DNA of 64,000 nucleotides, taken from positions 992,001-1,056,000 of the forward strand of contig NZ_JANHLD010000002.1 in NCBI RefSeq assembly GCF_028682455.1, in the 5' to 3' direction. The notes beneath the pieces were generated by a model. That model was given only the letters and a program-made list of their open reading frames with translations. It was not told the origin of the DNA and made no database searches. The position numbers and the translations under genes are program-made. This DNA is from Pseudomonas putida. Lineage in GTDB: Bacteria > Pseudomonadota > Gammaproteobacteria > Pseudomonadales > Pseudomonadaceae. Below, piece after piece: positions 44,495 to 53,373 of this stretch. Position 1 is the first letter of the stretch. Each line of letters opens with the position of its first letter.

Positions 44495-46936
44495 TTACCA
44501 GTTGTAGGTCAGCTCGGTCGTCAAGGTCCGCCCTTCTCCGTAATAGCAGTCCACATCGCTGGTACAGCGGCTGACGTACACCTTGTCTTCGAGGTTCTGC
44601 AGGTTCATCTGCAGCTTCACGCCCTTGAGCCGCAGCGGCGACTGCTGCAAGTCATAGGAAATCATGCCGTCGTACACCGTATAGGACGGGATGCTGAAGT
44701 TGCCGTCGGCAAAGTCGGTGCCGTCACTGCCGCGCACGTAGCGCGCGCCCAAACCCATGCCCAGGCCCGCCAGCGGGGTGTCACCGATAAAGTGATAATC
44801 GAGCCACAACGACGCCGTCAACGGTGGCGTGCCGGCGGGGTGACGCCCCTCGCGCCCGTCATTGTCCTTGGTGTAGGTCACGTCGTTGCGCGACACCGAA
44901 GCAATCACCCCCAGGTTGTCAGTGAGGTTGGCCTTGCCCTCCAGCTCCACGCCACGGGACCGCAGTTCGCCGACCTGGCTGCTGAATCCGGGGTTGCTGA
45001 CATCGGTGGTGAGGATGTTCTGCTGCTCGATCTCGTACACCGACAGCTGGATGAAGCTGTCCTGCCCCGGAGGCTGGTACTTGACCCCGGCCTCGACCTG
45101 CTTGCCGGTGGACGGCTCGAACGGTTTGCCGCCACGGTCAGTGCCGCTCAACGGCAGGAACGACTCGGAATAACTCACATAGGGCGTGAAGCCGTTGTCG
45201 AAGGCGTAGCCAAGCCCCGCCCGGCCGGTGAACTTCTCATCCTTGACGTTGCTGAAATTGCCAGCAATCGGCTGGCGGGTGTCGACCTCGACCCAGTCAT
45301 AGCGGCCGCCCAGGGTCAGGAACCAGTTTTCCCACTTGAGCTGGTCCTGCACATACAGGCCCGTCTGGGTAACCGTATTGTCCCAATCGTAGGGTTGGCC
45401 GAAATTCAGCGGCTGGCCGTACACCGGCGAGTACAGGTCGATGATCGGCGGGTTGCGGTCGTACAGGCCGAGGAACTTGGAATTGGAGTGGTAGTAGTCG
45501 ACCCCCACCAGCAGGGTGTGGGCCACATCGAAGGTGTTGAACTTGGCCTGGGCCATGTTATCGACGCCAAACACCTTGTTGCGCTGCGCCCAGTCGACGC
45601 CGAAGCGGGTCTGGTAGCGCTGGTCGTCAACCCCGGTCTGCGGGTTGGTCACGAAGCGGTAGCCATGCAGGGGTGCCCGGTAGCGGTCGTCGACATAGGC
45701 GTAGCGGGTGTTCTGCTTGAGAGTCCAGACATCGTCGAGCTCATGGCTCACTTCATAGCCGAAGGTGTACTGCTCGCGATCATAGGCGTTGACGCCCGGC
45801 TCGCCAATGAAGCGGCTGCGCTTGATCCGCCCGTTGGGGCTCTCGAATACCGTGCCCACGGCAGGCAGGCCCTGGGCCTCGGGCACGCCATTGTCTTTCT
45901 GGTAGTGACCGTAGAGCGTCAGGCGGGTCTGCTCGCTGGGGTTCCAGGTGAGGCTGGGCGCCAGTACGAAGCGCTGCGATTCGACATAGTCGATCTCGCC
46001 GTTCTTGTCGAAGCCGCTACCGGTCAGGCGGTAGAGGAACTCGCTCTGATCATCGATTGGCCCGGCAAAGTCGAAGGAGGCAGCACGACGATCCTGGCTG
46101 CCGCCGCCCAGCACCACCTCGCGCAAGGGCGTACTGGTAGGACGCTTGGACACCATGTTCACCAGGCCGCCCGGCTGGTTCTGGCCGTAGAGCACCGATG
46201 CGGGGCCCTTCATCACCTCGATGCGCTCCAGCAGGTAGGGGTCGATCTGCAACGCGCCGCCGGTACTGCCGCCCCCGTAGGGCAAGTGCAGGCCGTCCAG
46301 GTACAAGGGCGTCGGGCTGAACCCCCGAGACGTGGGTTCGTCGAAGATGCCGACGCGATCGGAGAAACCACCCCCGGTAATACCGGGGGTATAGCGCAGG
46401 GCCTGGGTCACCGACTGCGAGCCCAGGGCCTTGATCTCTTCCTGGGTAATGATGTTGATGGTCTGCGGTGTCTCCAGTACCGAGGTGTCGGTCTTGGTCG
46501 CGGTGCCGGTGCGCTTGGCCACATAGCCCACCACCGGACCCCAGGCATCTTCATCGCCCTGCCCGGTGACCTGGGTGGCACCCAGTTCCACGGCATCGCC
46601 GACCACCGCTGGCTCAAGGCTCCAGGTACCGCCAGCGGTGATGCTCAAGCGCAAGCCACTGCCGCGCAGGGCCTGGCTGGCGGCTTGCTCCGGTGTGAGC
46701 TGGCCACTGACGGGGGCGGCCCGCTTGCCCTGCACCAGCACAGGGTTTACCGACAGCACACGCCCGGACTGACGGGCGATGCGGCTCAGGCTTTCACCCA
46801 GGTCGCCGGCAGGAATATCGAAGGCCTGGGTGGCGCTGACGGCGCTCGCGTCCTGCGCCAGGACGTACATCGGCGTGCTGCTGCCCAGCGCGATGGCAAG
46901 GGCCAGCAGGCTGGGGCGGATCATGGAATCGGGCAT
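44495..46936 (-). CDS. TonB-dependent siderophore receptor with signalling (STN) domain
   Basis: An 813-residue outer-membrane ferrisiderophore transducer. After a signal peptide ending near VLA-QDA comes an STN/secretin-like domain (FDIPAGDLGESLSRIARQSG, SGQLTPEQAASQALRGSGLR), which contacts the FecR-type regulator. A plug follows (TINIITQEEIKALGSQSVTQ, KGPASVLYGQNQPGGLVNMV), then a 22-strand barrel ending in the aromatic ...ELTYNW. It belongs to the FpvA/FoxA-like TIGR01783 type. It lies downstream of the FecR and ECF sigma genes, giving a complete cell-surface signalling system. The siderophore is not identifiable. Confidence 0.93.
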   Translation of the reverse strand: MPDSMIRPSLLALAIALGSSTPMYVLAQDASAVSATQAFDIPAGDLGESLSRIARQSGRVLSVNPVLVQGKRAAPVSGQLTPEQAASQALRGSGLRLSITAGGTWSLEPAVVGDAVELGATQVTGQGDEDAWGPVVGYVAKRTGTATKTDTSVLETPQTINIITQEEIKALGSQSVTQALRYTPGITGGGFSDRVGIFDEPTSRGFSPTPLYLDGLHLPYGGGSTGGALQIDPYLLERIEVMKGPASVLYGQNQPGGLVNMVSKRPTSTPLREVVLGGGSQDRRAASFDFAGPIDDQSEFLYRLTGSGFDKNGEIDYVESQRFVLAPSLTWNPSEQTRLTLYGHYQKDNGVPEAQGLPAVGTVFESPNGRIKRSRFIGEPGVNAYDREQYTFGYEVSHELDDVWTLKQNTRYAYVDDRYRAPLHGYRFVTNPQTGVDDQRYQTRFGVDWAQRNKVFGVDNMAQAKFNTFDVAHTLLVGVDYYHSNSKFLGLYDRNPPIIDLYSPVYGQPLNFGQPYDWDNTVTQTGLYVQDQLKWENWFLTLGGRYDWVEVDTRQPIAGNFSNVKDEKFTGRAGLGYAFDNGFTPYVSYSESFLPLSGTDRGGKPFEPSTGKQVEAGVKYQPPGQDSFIQLSVYEIEQQNILTTDVSNPGFSSQVGELRSRGVELEGKANLTDNLGVIASVSRNDVTYTKDNDGREGRHPAGTPPLTASLWLDYHFIGDTPLAGLGMGLGARYVRGSDGTDFADGNFSIPSYTVYDGMISYDLQQSPLRLKGVKLQMNLQNLEDKVYVSRCTSDVDCYYGEGRTLTTELTYNW

Positions 46937-47022
46937 TGGCTGTGGGCTCGTTCGAAGTTGTTGTCCATAACGAGGACACGCCAGGCGCGGGATCCCCTCA
47001 CCTCCCGCTGAAATTCTTGAAA

Positions 47023-47997
47023 TCAGATCACATCAATGCGGGTCAGCCAGCTGCCGAGGCTGTCGACACGGATCGGCAGGGTTTCGCTCAGCGACAGCAA
47101 GGTTCGATCACTGTCATCCAGCGGGAAGCTGCCATACACACGGATCTGCGCCGCTTGCGGGCTGATGCGCAGCAACCCGGCGCGGTAGGGGCGCAACGCC
47201 TCGACCAATTCACCCAGCGGTTCGTCGCGCACATCCACGCGCCCTTCGGTCCAGCTGGCGCGCGTGCGCAGCGACGGCGCCAGCGCCTCACTGCGCACAC
47301 CGTCGAAGCGAAATGCCTGACCTTGCTCGACCTTCAGCGGGACGGCGCTGCCAGTGCTGAGCAGCACGCTGTGTTGCTGTACCGAGACCAGGCTTTGCTG
47401 GTTCTCCTGGCGCACCATGAACCGGGTCCCCAGGGCCTGTACCTGCCCCTGGCGCGTGGCGATGATGAACGGCCGACCGGGCTCGGCGGCCACCTCGACC
47501 TGCAGCTCGCCGTCGCGCAGTATCACCAGGCGCTGGCTGGCATTGAACCGCAGGTCCACGGCGCTGCGGGCATTGAGGCGCAAGCGCGAACCATCGGCCA
47601 GAGTAAAGGTACGACGCTCGCCGGTGCCGGTGTGCAGGTCGGCCAGTACATCGCCCAGGGGTATGCGTCGATGCACGAGGCCCGCACCGCCCAAGCCCAG
47701 CAACAGCATGGCCAGCCCTCCCCCCAACACCTTGCGCCGCGAAGGCGATGGCTGCGTGCGCAGGCTGCGGCTGGCCATGGCCAACTGCCCCGGGTTGCGT
47801 TGCTCGGCCTGGTGCAGGTCGGCCAGGGGTTGCTCGAGCACCGCATTGACCCGTTGCCAGGCCGTCTGGTGGCTCGGGCATCGCTGCAACCACAGCTCGA
47901 AGGCATGGTGCATGCGACTCTGCGTCGGGGCGTTTTCAAGTTTGAGCAGCCAGCCCACGGCTTCGTGGGTAGCGCGATCGACCGGTACGTTACTCAT
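47023..47997 (-). CDS. FecR-family sigma factor regulator
   Basis: A 324-residue inner-membrane anti-sigma protein. Its N-terminal cytoplasmic part has the FecR/DUF4880 region (ATHEAVGWLLKLENAPTQSR, FELWLQRCPSHQTAWQRVNA). A single membrane segment follows (RKVLGGGLAMLLLGLGGAGL), and the periplasmic FecR domain contains TGTGERRTFTLADGSRLRLN and GTRFMVRQENQQSLVSVQQ. The start at 47997 overlaps the sigma-factor stop by 4 bp. It relays the receptor's ligand-bound state to the sigma factor. Confidence 0.93.
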   Translation of the reverse strand: MSNVPVDRATHEAVGWLLKLENAPTQSRMHHAFELWLQRCPSHQTAWQRVNAVLEQPLADLHQAEQRNPGQLAMASRSLRTQPSPSRRKVLGGGLAMLLLGLGGAGLVHRRIPLGDVLADLHTGTGERRTFTLADGSRLRLNARSAVDLRFNASQRLVILRDGELQVEVAAEPGRPFIIATRQGQVQALGTRFMVRQENQQSLVSVQQHSVLLSTGSAVPLKVEQGQAFRFDGVRSEALAPSLRTRASWTEGRVDVRDEPLGELVEALRPYRAGLLRISPQAAQIRVYGSFPLDDSDRTLLSLSETLPIRVDSLGSWLTRIDVI

Positions 47998-48509
47998 TCG
48001 GGGCTCACACTCAGGCAATGCAGGAAGGCCCGGCGCAGATCACGCTCTACCGTCGCCAGCGACACCCCCAGGTGCTCGGCAATCGACGGTTGGCTCAACC
48101 CTTCCAGGCGATGCAGAATAAAAGCGTGGCGCACCCGTTGCGGCAGTCCGTCCAGCAGCCGGTCGATCTGCGCCAGGGCTTCGCGCACCAGCAACACGTC
48201 CTCGGCAGACGGCATGCACTGCACCGGCAAGCGCTCCAGTTCTTCGAGATAGGCCTGTTCCAGCGCACGACGTCGAAACAGATTGATCAACAGCCGCCGG
48301 GCAACCGTGGCCAGAAAGGCACGGGGCTCTTCAAGGGCCGGCAATGCCGTGCTGCCCATGGCCCGGACAAAGGTATCCTGTGCCAGGTCGGCAGCGTCAT
48401 GGGGGCAGTTCAGGCGGCGATACAGCCAGGCACGCAACCAGCGATGATGATCGCTGTACAGATGGGCCACGATAGCCTTTGAGTCGACAGAGCTGGTCAC
48501 TTCGATCAT
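47994..48509 (-). CDS. ECF sigma factor, FecI type
   Basis: A 171-residue iron-starvation sigma factor. The sigma-2 region is LYSDHHRWLRAWLYRRLNCP with AADLAQDTFVRAM, and the sigma-4 region is LDGLPQRVRHAFILHRLEGL with SQPSIAEHLGVSLATVERDL. ATG 48509 (MIEVTSSVDSK) or the immediately preceding ATG may be used; neither has a strong ribosome site. A Fur-box-like sequence just upstream indicates repression by iron. It should direct transcription of the TonB receptor in response to its siderophore. Confidence 0.93.
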   Translation of the reverse strand: MIEVTSSVDSKAIVAHLYSDHHRWLRAWLYRRLNCPHDAADLAQDTFVRAMGSTALPALEEPRAFLATVARRLLINLFRRRALEQAYLEELERLPVQCMPSAEDVLLVREALAQIDRLLDGLPQRVRHAFILHRLEGLSQPSIAEHLGVSLATVERDLRRAFLHCLSVSPE

Positions 48510-48516
48510 CACGCGC

Positions 48517-48540
48517 TAATGGTAATTAGTCTCATTATCA
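48517..48540 (-). promoter_or_regulatory. Fur-box-like operator upstream of the ECF sigma gene
   Basis: Read on the minus strand, TGATAATGAGACTAATTACC shows the GATAAT-type hexamers of a Fur site in a strongly AT-rich patch. It lies 8-31 bp upstream of the sigma-factor start codon. Confidence 0.75.
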
Positions 48541-48586
48541 TGATGGCACCGTGAATATACAATCCCCCTGCAGGAACAGATGACAG

Positions 48587-48892
48587 ATGCCCGTCCTGAC
48601 ACCCCGTGAGGTTTACCAGCAACTGCGCGACGCCGCCCTGGGTGTTCGCCCACTGCAGCCCCTGCCCCCTCGCCTGGCCGGTGGCCAGGTACGCGTAGAT
48701 ATCGAGGGCTGGCAGTTGCTGCTGGACTTCGAAGGCCAGCGCCTGCACCACTGCGAGCACTGCCGCCACCCCGACGGCCGCGAGGGTTCGCTGGACACCT
48801 GGCAACGCTATGGCACCGACCCGGTCAGCCTGTTGAGCACCTGGGAGTTGGCACAGATCGAACGGTTGTTGCTGGGCACGCCGCAGCGATAG
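48587..48892 (+). CDS. small uncharacterised protein (DUF7693-like)
   Basis: A 101-residue cytoplasmic protein with a compact beta-rich middle (VRVDIEGWQLLLDFEGQRLH) and an HCEHCRHPDGREG segment that could bind a metal. It ends in a helical region (DPVSLLSTWELAQIERLLLG). It looks like a small Pseudomonas family I know as DUF7693, but I am not certain. It is divergent from the ECF sigma factor, and the Fur-like site lies in the shared gap, so iron control of this gene too is possible. Confidence 0.7.
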   Translation: MPVLTPREVYQQLRDAALGVRPLQPLPPRLAGGQVRVDIEGWQLLLDFEGQRLHHCEHCRHPDGREGSLDTWQRYGTDPVSLLSTWELAQIERLLLGTPQR

Positions 48893-48938
48893 TTGCTAGG
48901 CTGCGTGTCTGTCTGGAATGCACAACAAGGATGTGGTG

Positions 48939-49409
48939 ATGCAGCGATATACCCTTCGACCCGCACAGCCCGGCGATGGCCAGGCGGTTTTCGATGTTAC
49001 CCGCCAATCGATCAACGCCCTGGCCAACGGCCGGTACAGCCCCGAGCAACTCCAGGGCTGGATGGGCGAACGAACACCCGCGTTCTACGAGCAGTTGATC
49101 GCCCACGGACACATGGTCGTGGCCTTGAGCGAGGGCAGAATCGTCGGTTTTGTCGACGCAGAGCCCGGCGAAGTCACACGGTTGTTCATCCTGCCCGAGG
49201 CATCCGGTACCGGGCTGGGGGCGCGCTTGCTGCACATCGGCATCGACAAGGCACAGGCGCCTGGCATCGATATGATCAAGGTGGAATCGACCCTTAACGC
49301 GGAGGGTTTCTACCAGAAGCACGGGTTCGTGACCCGCCGCCGGGGCTTCTTCAGCCACGGCATCGGTGGACAGCCTATCGATATTGTCCACATGGAGCTG
49401 CACAGGTAG
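48939..49409 (+). CDS. GNAT family N-acetyltransferase
   Basis: A 156-residue acetyl-CoA-dependent acetyltransferase. The acetyl-CoA loop is VTRLFILPEASGTGLGARLL (the R/Q-x-x-G-x-G/A region) and the C-terminal motif is STLNAEGFYQKHGFVTRRRG. AAGGATGTGGTG before the ATG at 48939 supports this start over ATG 48918. The acyl acceptor is unknown. It follows the small DUF7693-like gene by 46 bp and converges on chrA. Confidence 0.9.
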   Translation: MQRYTLRPAQPGDGQAVFDVTRQSINALANGRYSPEQLQGWMGERTPAFYEQLIAHGHMVVALSEGRIVGFVDAEPGEVTRLFILPEASGTGLGARLLHIGIDKAQAPGIDMIKVESTLNAEGFYQKHGFVTRRRGFFSHGIGGQPIDIVHMELHR

Positions 49410-49428
49410 AAGCGAGGCAAGCCCGCCG

Positions 49429-50616
49429 CTACATCAGCCAGCCGGCGACACCGCAACCGATCACCACCAGCCATGGAGGCAGCTTCCAGCGCATCAACGC
49501 CAGCAATGCCACCAGCGCCAGGCCCAGGTCCGCCGGGCGCAGAATGGCGCTGCTCCACACCGGGCGATACAGCGCAGCCAGCAGCAACCCGACGACCGCC
49601 GCATTGATCCCAAGCATCGCCGCTTGCATGCTCAGGTTTTGCCGCAGCTGCTCCCAAAAAGGCACCGCCCCCATCACCAGCAAGAACGACGGCACAAAGA
49701 TCGCCACCAGGCACAGCAGGCCTCCTGCCCAGCCGGAGGGGCCCACTTGCATCGAGGCCCCGAGGAACGCGGCAAAGGTGAACAAGGGGCCCGGCATTGC
49801 CTGGGTGGCGCCGTAGCCGGCCAGGAAGGTTTCACCGGCGACCCAGCCCGTGGGCACCACTTCGGCCTGCAGCAACGGCAGCACCACGTGCCCACCACCA
49901 AACACCAGCGAGCCACTGCGGTAGAAGGCATCGAACATCGCCAGCGCCGGGCTCGGCCAGCGTTCGGCCAGCAACGGCAACCCCACCAGCAGGACAAAAA
50001 ACAGCGTCAGCCAGCACACACCCGCACGCTTGCCGACCATGATGGGCAGCGGCTCGTGGGCGCTGGCCCTGCCGGGGGCAAACAGCAGCAGCCCGGCCAC
50101 GCCCGCCGCCACCATCACGCCTACCTGCACCCAGGGCGAAGGCACCACCAGCACCAAGGCTGCAGCCACCAGCATCAGCGTTATGCGCGGGGCATCCGGA
50201 CACAGCGTGCGGCCCATGCCCCAGACCGCCTGGGCCACCACCGCCACGGCGACCACGTGCAGACCATGAAGCACACCGGCGGGTATCGCAGAACCAAAGC
50301 CGTTCACACCCAGGGCAATCAGCATCAGCACCAGCGCTGAAGGCAGCGTGAAGCCCAGCCAGGCCGCCAGGGCGCCCCGGTAGCCCGCACGCGACAGCCC
50401 CAGGGCGATACCGACCTGACTGCTGGCAGGGCCTGGCAAGAATTGACAGAGCGTCACCAGGTCAACATAGCTACGCTCGCTGAGCCAACGTCGACGGGTC
50501 ACGAACTCGTCGCGAAAATAGCCAAGATGGGCGACCGGGCCGCCGAATGCGCTCAGGCCCAGGCGCAAGAAGATGAGAAAGACCTGCCAGGGGCTGGATG
50601 CTGGGGTGCGGGGCAT
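49429..50616 (-). CDS. chrA: chromate transporter ChrA (long-chain type)
   Basis: A 395-residue inner-membrane protein with two homologous CHR halves. The first contains FLRLGLSAFGGPVAHLGYFR, WLSERSYVDLVTLCQFLPGP and ASSQVGIALGLSRAGYRGAL. The second contains RSGSLVFGGGHVVLPLLQAE and FLAGYGATQAMPGPLFTFAA. These are the duplicated motifs of long ChrA proteins, which export chromate or move related oxyanions. It is transcribed alone. The ribosome site is weak, and the length matches the family. Confidence 0.92.
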   Translation of the reverse strand: MPRTPASSPWQVFLIFLRLGLSAFGGPVAHLGYFRDEFVTRRRWLSERSYVDLVTLCQFLPGPASSQVGIALGLSRAGYRGALAAWLGFTLPSALVLMLIALGVNGFGSAIPAGVLHGLHVVAVAVVAQAVWGMGRTLCPDAPRITLMLVAAALVLVVPSPWVQVGVMVAAGVAGLLLFAPGRASAHEPLPIMVGKRAGVCWLTLFFVLLVGLPLLAERWPSPALAMFDAFYRSGSLVFGGGHVVLPLLQAEVVPTGWVAGETFLAGYGATQAMPGPLFTFAAFLGASMQVGPSGWAGGLLCLVAIFVPSFLLVMGAVPFWEQLRQNLSMQAAMLGINAAVVGLLLAALYRPVWSSAILRPADLGLALVALLALMRWKLPPWLVVIGCGVAGWLM

Positions 50617-50652
50617 GCGCGGCGCTTCTGATCTGTAGAGATGATCGACAGT

Positions 50653-50680
50653 CTATCGCGGGACAAGCCCGCTCCTACAG
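50653..50680. repeat. REP element, single copy
   Basis: CTATCGCGGGACAAGCCCGC continuing to CTCCTACAG lies between the porin-like gene's 3' end and the chrA start. Confidence 0.75.
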
Positions 50681-50694
50681 TGCCCCGCCGCCTT

Positions 50695-51435
50695 TCAGAA
50701 TGTTTTGCTTGCGCTGGCCACCAGGGTGGCCGAGCACAGGTCGTCATAGCCGTACCAGCTCATGCACTCGCTTTTCTTCAGGTCGGTGTCGATGTAGCTC
50801 AAGCCCCAGGTGACCCCGAAGAACGCCCGGGTCAGTTTGACTTCCCACTCGTAGTAGGCGTCGCGGTTGTCGCCGTTGGTGGCCCAGAACGCAGGGTCCT
50901 TGACGTCGTTGTAGCCCACGCGCAGCTCAACGCCGACGTCGGCAGGCAGGGTGAAGCTGTAGCCCAGGTAGCTGTACAGGGTGTCCTGGTCTTCGCCAAA
51001 GGCGTTGGGGGTGTCACTCGAGTAATTGGCACCCAGCTTGACCCCGTACAAGTCGAGGATGGCGTACACCTCGCTCATGTTGAACTGGCCTTCCTTGGGG
51101 TAGCTGTACTTGAGGTAGCCCAGGTCCAGGCTGATGGCATCAGTGGCCTGCCAGTACCAGCCGGCGTAGTAGTCCACCTCCTGGCGGGTCTTGTAGTCGA
51201 AACCGTAGTCGACGTTCGAGGTCCACGCGCCGAGGTACAGGCCACTGCCGTGGATCAAGGTGGCGCCGGCTTGCAGCGCCGGGTCGCCGAGGGTCTGCGA
51301 AACGCCACGGGAGCGATAGTCGCTGACGGCGTCCAGGGTCAGCTCCAGGCTGAAGTCGTCGCTCAGGGTCAAGGCCTGGCTGGTCAGTGGCGCCAGCAGC
51401 AAGCCGGCAACGGTGAAGATGGTGCGTGCGTTCAT
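50695..51435 (-). CDS. TorF-family putative porin
   Basis: A 246-residue outer-membrane beta-barrel-type protein of the TorF (Gcw_chp) family. The signal peptide ends SQA-LTL, and the diagnostic start of the mature protein is LTLDAVSDYRSRGVSQTLGD, followed by YLGAWTSNVDYG and EVDYYAGWYWQATD. The C-terminus ends in Phe (SASKTF), as in porins. An AAGGG site precedes the ATG. It lies 113 bp downstream of a secreted amidohydrolase gene on the same strand, suggesting uptake of that enzyme's substrate or product. Confidence 0.9.
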   Translation of the reverse strand: MNARTIFTVAGLLLAPLTSQALTLSDDFSLELTLDAVSDYRSRGVSQTLGDPALQAGATLIHGSGLYLGAWTSNVDYGFDYKTRQEVDYYAGWYWQATDAISLDLGYLKYSYPKEGQFNMSEVYAILDLYGVKLGANYSSDTPNAFGEDQDTLYSYLGYSFTLPADVGVELRVGYNDVKDPAFWATNGDNRDAYYEWEVKLTRAFFGVTWGLSYIDTDLKKSECMSWYGYDDLCSATLVASASKTF

Positions 51436-51548
51436 ACGAAACCCTTGTTGTTATCGGTGTACGGGCAGATTCGTGCAGGCGAGACCTGGCCCCTCGCAGG
51501 GCAAGGAACCAGGCATCGGAGGCAGGTATTGGGGTGCGGGAAGCGCGG

Positions 51549-53291
51549 TCAGGACGCGGGGGCGTACACCTGCTTGCCGGCGAAGAAGGTCTTCAGCACC
51601 TGGGTGTCGAACAGCTCGTCGTCGCTGACCTTGAACACGTCGCGGTCGAGCACGATCAGGTCGGCCTGCTTGCCAGGCGCCAGCGAGCCGATCTGCTGCT
51701 CAAGGCGCAGGGTCTTGGCAGCATTGAGGGTGTAGGCCTGGAACATGACCTGGCGATCGACGCTCTCCTTGCCGTTGAGCACCCCCAGCGGTCCCTTGCG
51801 GGTGATGGCCTGGGCAATGGCGTTCCAGGGGTTGGGGCTGGACACCGGCCAGTCGCTGGCACCGGCAATCGTCGCCCCGGCCTTTTGCAGGGAGTGGGCC
51901 GGGTACTGGTAGCCATAGGCCGAGGCGCTGATGTAGGGCTTGACCAGCTCGACGGTGTAGCTCTCGCCGGTGGCCCAGAGCAACTGCATGGAGGCGATCA
52001 CACCCAATTGCCTGAAGCGCGGGAAGTCCTTGGGATCGACCAGTTGCAGGTGGCTGATGCTGTGGGCCTTGGGGGTAGGGTTGAGCGTGCGCGCATGCTC
52101 GACAGCATTGAGCGACTCGCGCACCGCCCGGTCACCCACGGCATGCATGTGTACGATCCAGTCGCGCTGTTCGGCGGCGGCCACCAGTTCGCCAAAGTGC
52201 TCGGGTTCGATCAGCAACTGACCGTTCTTGTGGCTGTTGGTGTAGGGCGCAATCACTGCTGCGGTCTGGCCGGGGAACTCGAGCACGCCGTCGACGAACA
52301 CCTTGATTCCCGGGAAGCTCAGGTTGGGCACACCGTCGAACTGCTTCATCACCTTGGCCAGCACTTCAAGGTCGGCGGGCCGACTCTTGGGGTTGGCGAT
52401 CATCAAGGCGGCGACGTGGGCACTGAGCTCGCCCTTCTCGGCCAGGGCACGGTACAGCGGCAGTACCCCCACGCTCTGTTCGGTGGCCTTGAAGTCAAAC
52501 AGCGAGTCACCGCTGCCAGCGTTCGAGGCAGCGTCCATCCATGCGGTGACGCCGTACTGGTTGTTGATCCGCACGGCCTCACGGGCGGCCTTGATCATGA
52601 CCGCTTCGCTGGCCGGCGGAATCTGGCTGCGCACCTGGTCCCAGCGCGATTCGGAAAAGTAGCCGTTGGGGGTGAAGTCGGCGTCGTGGCCGACGTAGCT
52701 GCGGTCCTGCTCCGACATGCCCTTGACCCGTGCCGCGTCGATGTTCAAGCGCTTGAGCATGGCATTGTTGGCCCAGCCGGTATGGCCGTCGATACCGCTG
52801 AGCACCAGCGGTTGATCCACCCAGCGCCCCTGGTTGAACAGCTGGCCCAGCTCGCGGCTTTTTTCCCAGTACGCTGAACTGACGCCAGCGATGCTGATGA
52901 CATCGCCAGCCCGGCCCCGCCCTGCCTCGACCTCGGCCAGGATCCACTGCTCAAGCTCGGGCAACGGCTTTTCTTCGTCCTGCAGGTTGGCGCCAAGGCT
53001 GTCGAAGGCCGCGACCACCGGGTGGCTGTGGGTGTCGATCATGCCGGGCATCAGCACCTTGCCGGCGAGGTCGATGCGTTGCGTATGGGCGTCGGCCAGC
53101 GCAGCGATCTGGGCATCGCTGCCCACTTGCAGGATCTTGCCATCCTTGACGGCCACCGCTTGCATCAAGCCCTGGCCAGGTTCGGCGGTGAACACCTTGC
53201 CGTTGAGCAGCACAAGGTCGGCAGCGGCCATGGCCTGCCAGGAGTACATGGCCAGCGTGGTGGCCAACAGCGTGGGGATCAATCGTTGCAT
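51549..53291 (-). CDS. exported amidohydrolase (YtcJ-like)
   Basis: A 580-residue metal-dependent hydrolase of the amidohydrolase_3 group. A signal peptide (about residues 1-22, MAAADL junction) sends it to the periplasm. GKVLMPGMIDTHSHPVVAAF carries the HxH metal ligands. Later conserved parts are IVHMHAVGDRAVRESLNAVE, SISHLQLVDPKDFPRFRQLG, ATIAGASDWPVSSPNPWNAI and the C-terminal GSLAPGKQADLIVLDRDVF. Family members act on cyclic amides and similar compounds, but the substrate is unknown. Its neighbours are a TorF porin downstream and a LuxR regulator upstream, all on the minus strand. Confidence 0.9.
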   Translation of the reverse strand: MQRLIPTLLATTLAMYSWQAMAAADLVLLNGKVFTAEPGQGLMQAVAVKDGKILQVGSDAQIAALADAHTQRIDLAGKVLMPGMIDTHSHPVVAAFDSLGANLQDEEKPLPELEQWILAEVEAGRGRAGDVISIAGVSSAYWEKSRELGQLFNQGRWVDQPLVLSGIDGHTGWANNAMLKRLNIDAARVKGMSEQDRSYVGHDADFTPNGYFSESRWDQVRSQIPPASEAVMIKAAREAVRINNQYGVTAWMDAASNAGSGDSLFDFKATEQSVGVLPLYRALAEKGELSAHVAALMIANPKSRPADLEVLAKVMKQFDGVPNLSFPGIKVFVDGVLEFPGQTAAVIAPYTNSHKNGQLLIEPEHFGELVAAAEQRDWIVHMHAVGDRAVRESLNAVEHARTLNPTPKAHSISHLQLVDPKDFPRFRQLGVIASMQLLWATGESYTVELVKPYISASAYGYQYPAHSLQKAGATIAGASDWPVSSPNPWNAIAQAITRKGPLGVLNGKESVDRQVMFQAYTLNAAKTLRLEQQIGSLAPGKQADLIVLDRDVFKVSDDELFDTQVLKTFFAGKQVYAPAS

Positions 53292-53373
53292 TGGAACGCT
53301 CTCTTGTTTTTATCGGGGCTGGGCACACCCTATAGCGCGCCGCAAAAGAGCGAACCTCCGCAAATGAGGAGGG

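Noticed and set aside
44792..47011. 739-codon plus-strand frame opposite the TonB receptor
   Set aside because: The receptor frame has a signal peptide, STN, plug and barrel features; the antisense frame has none.
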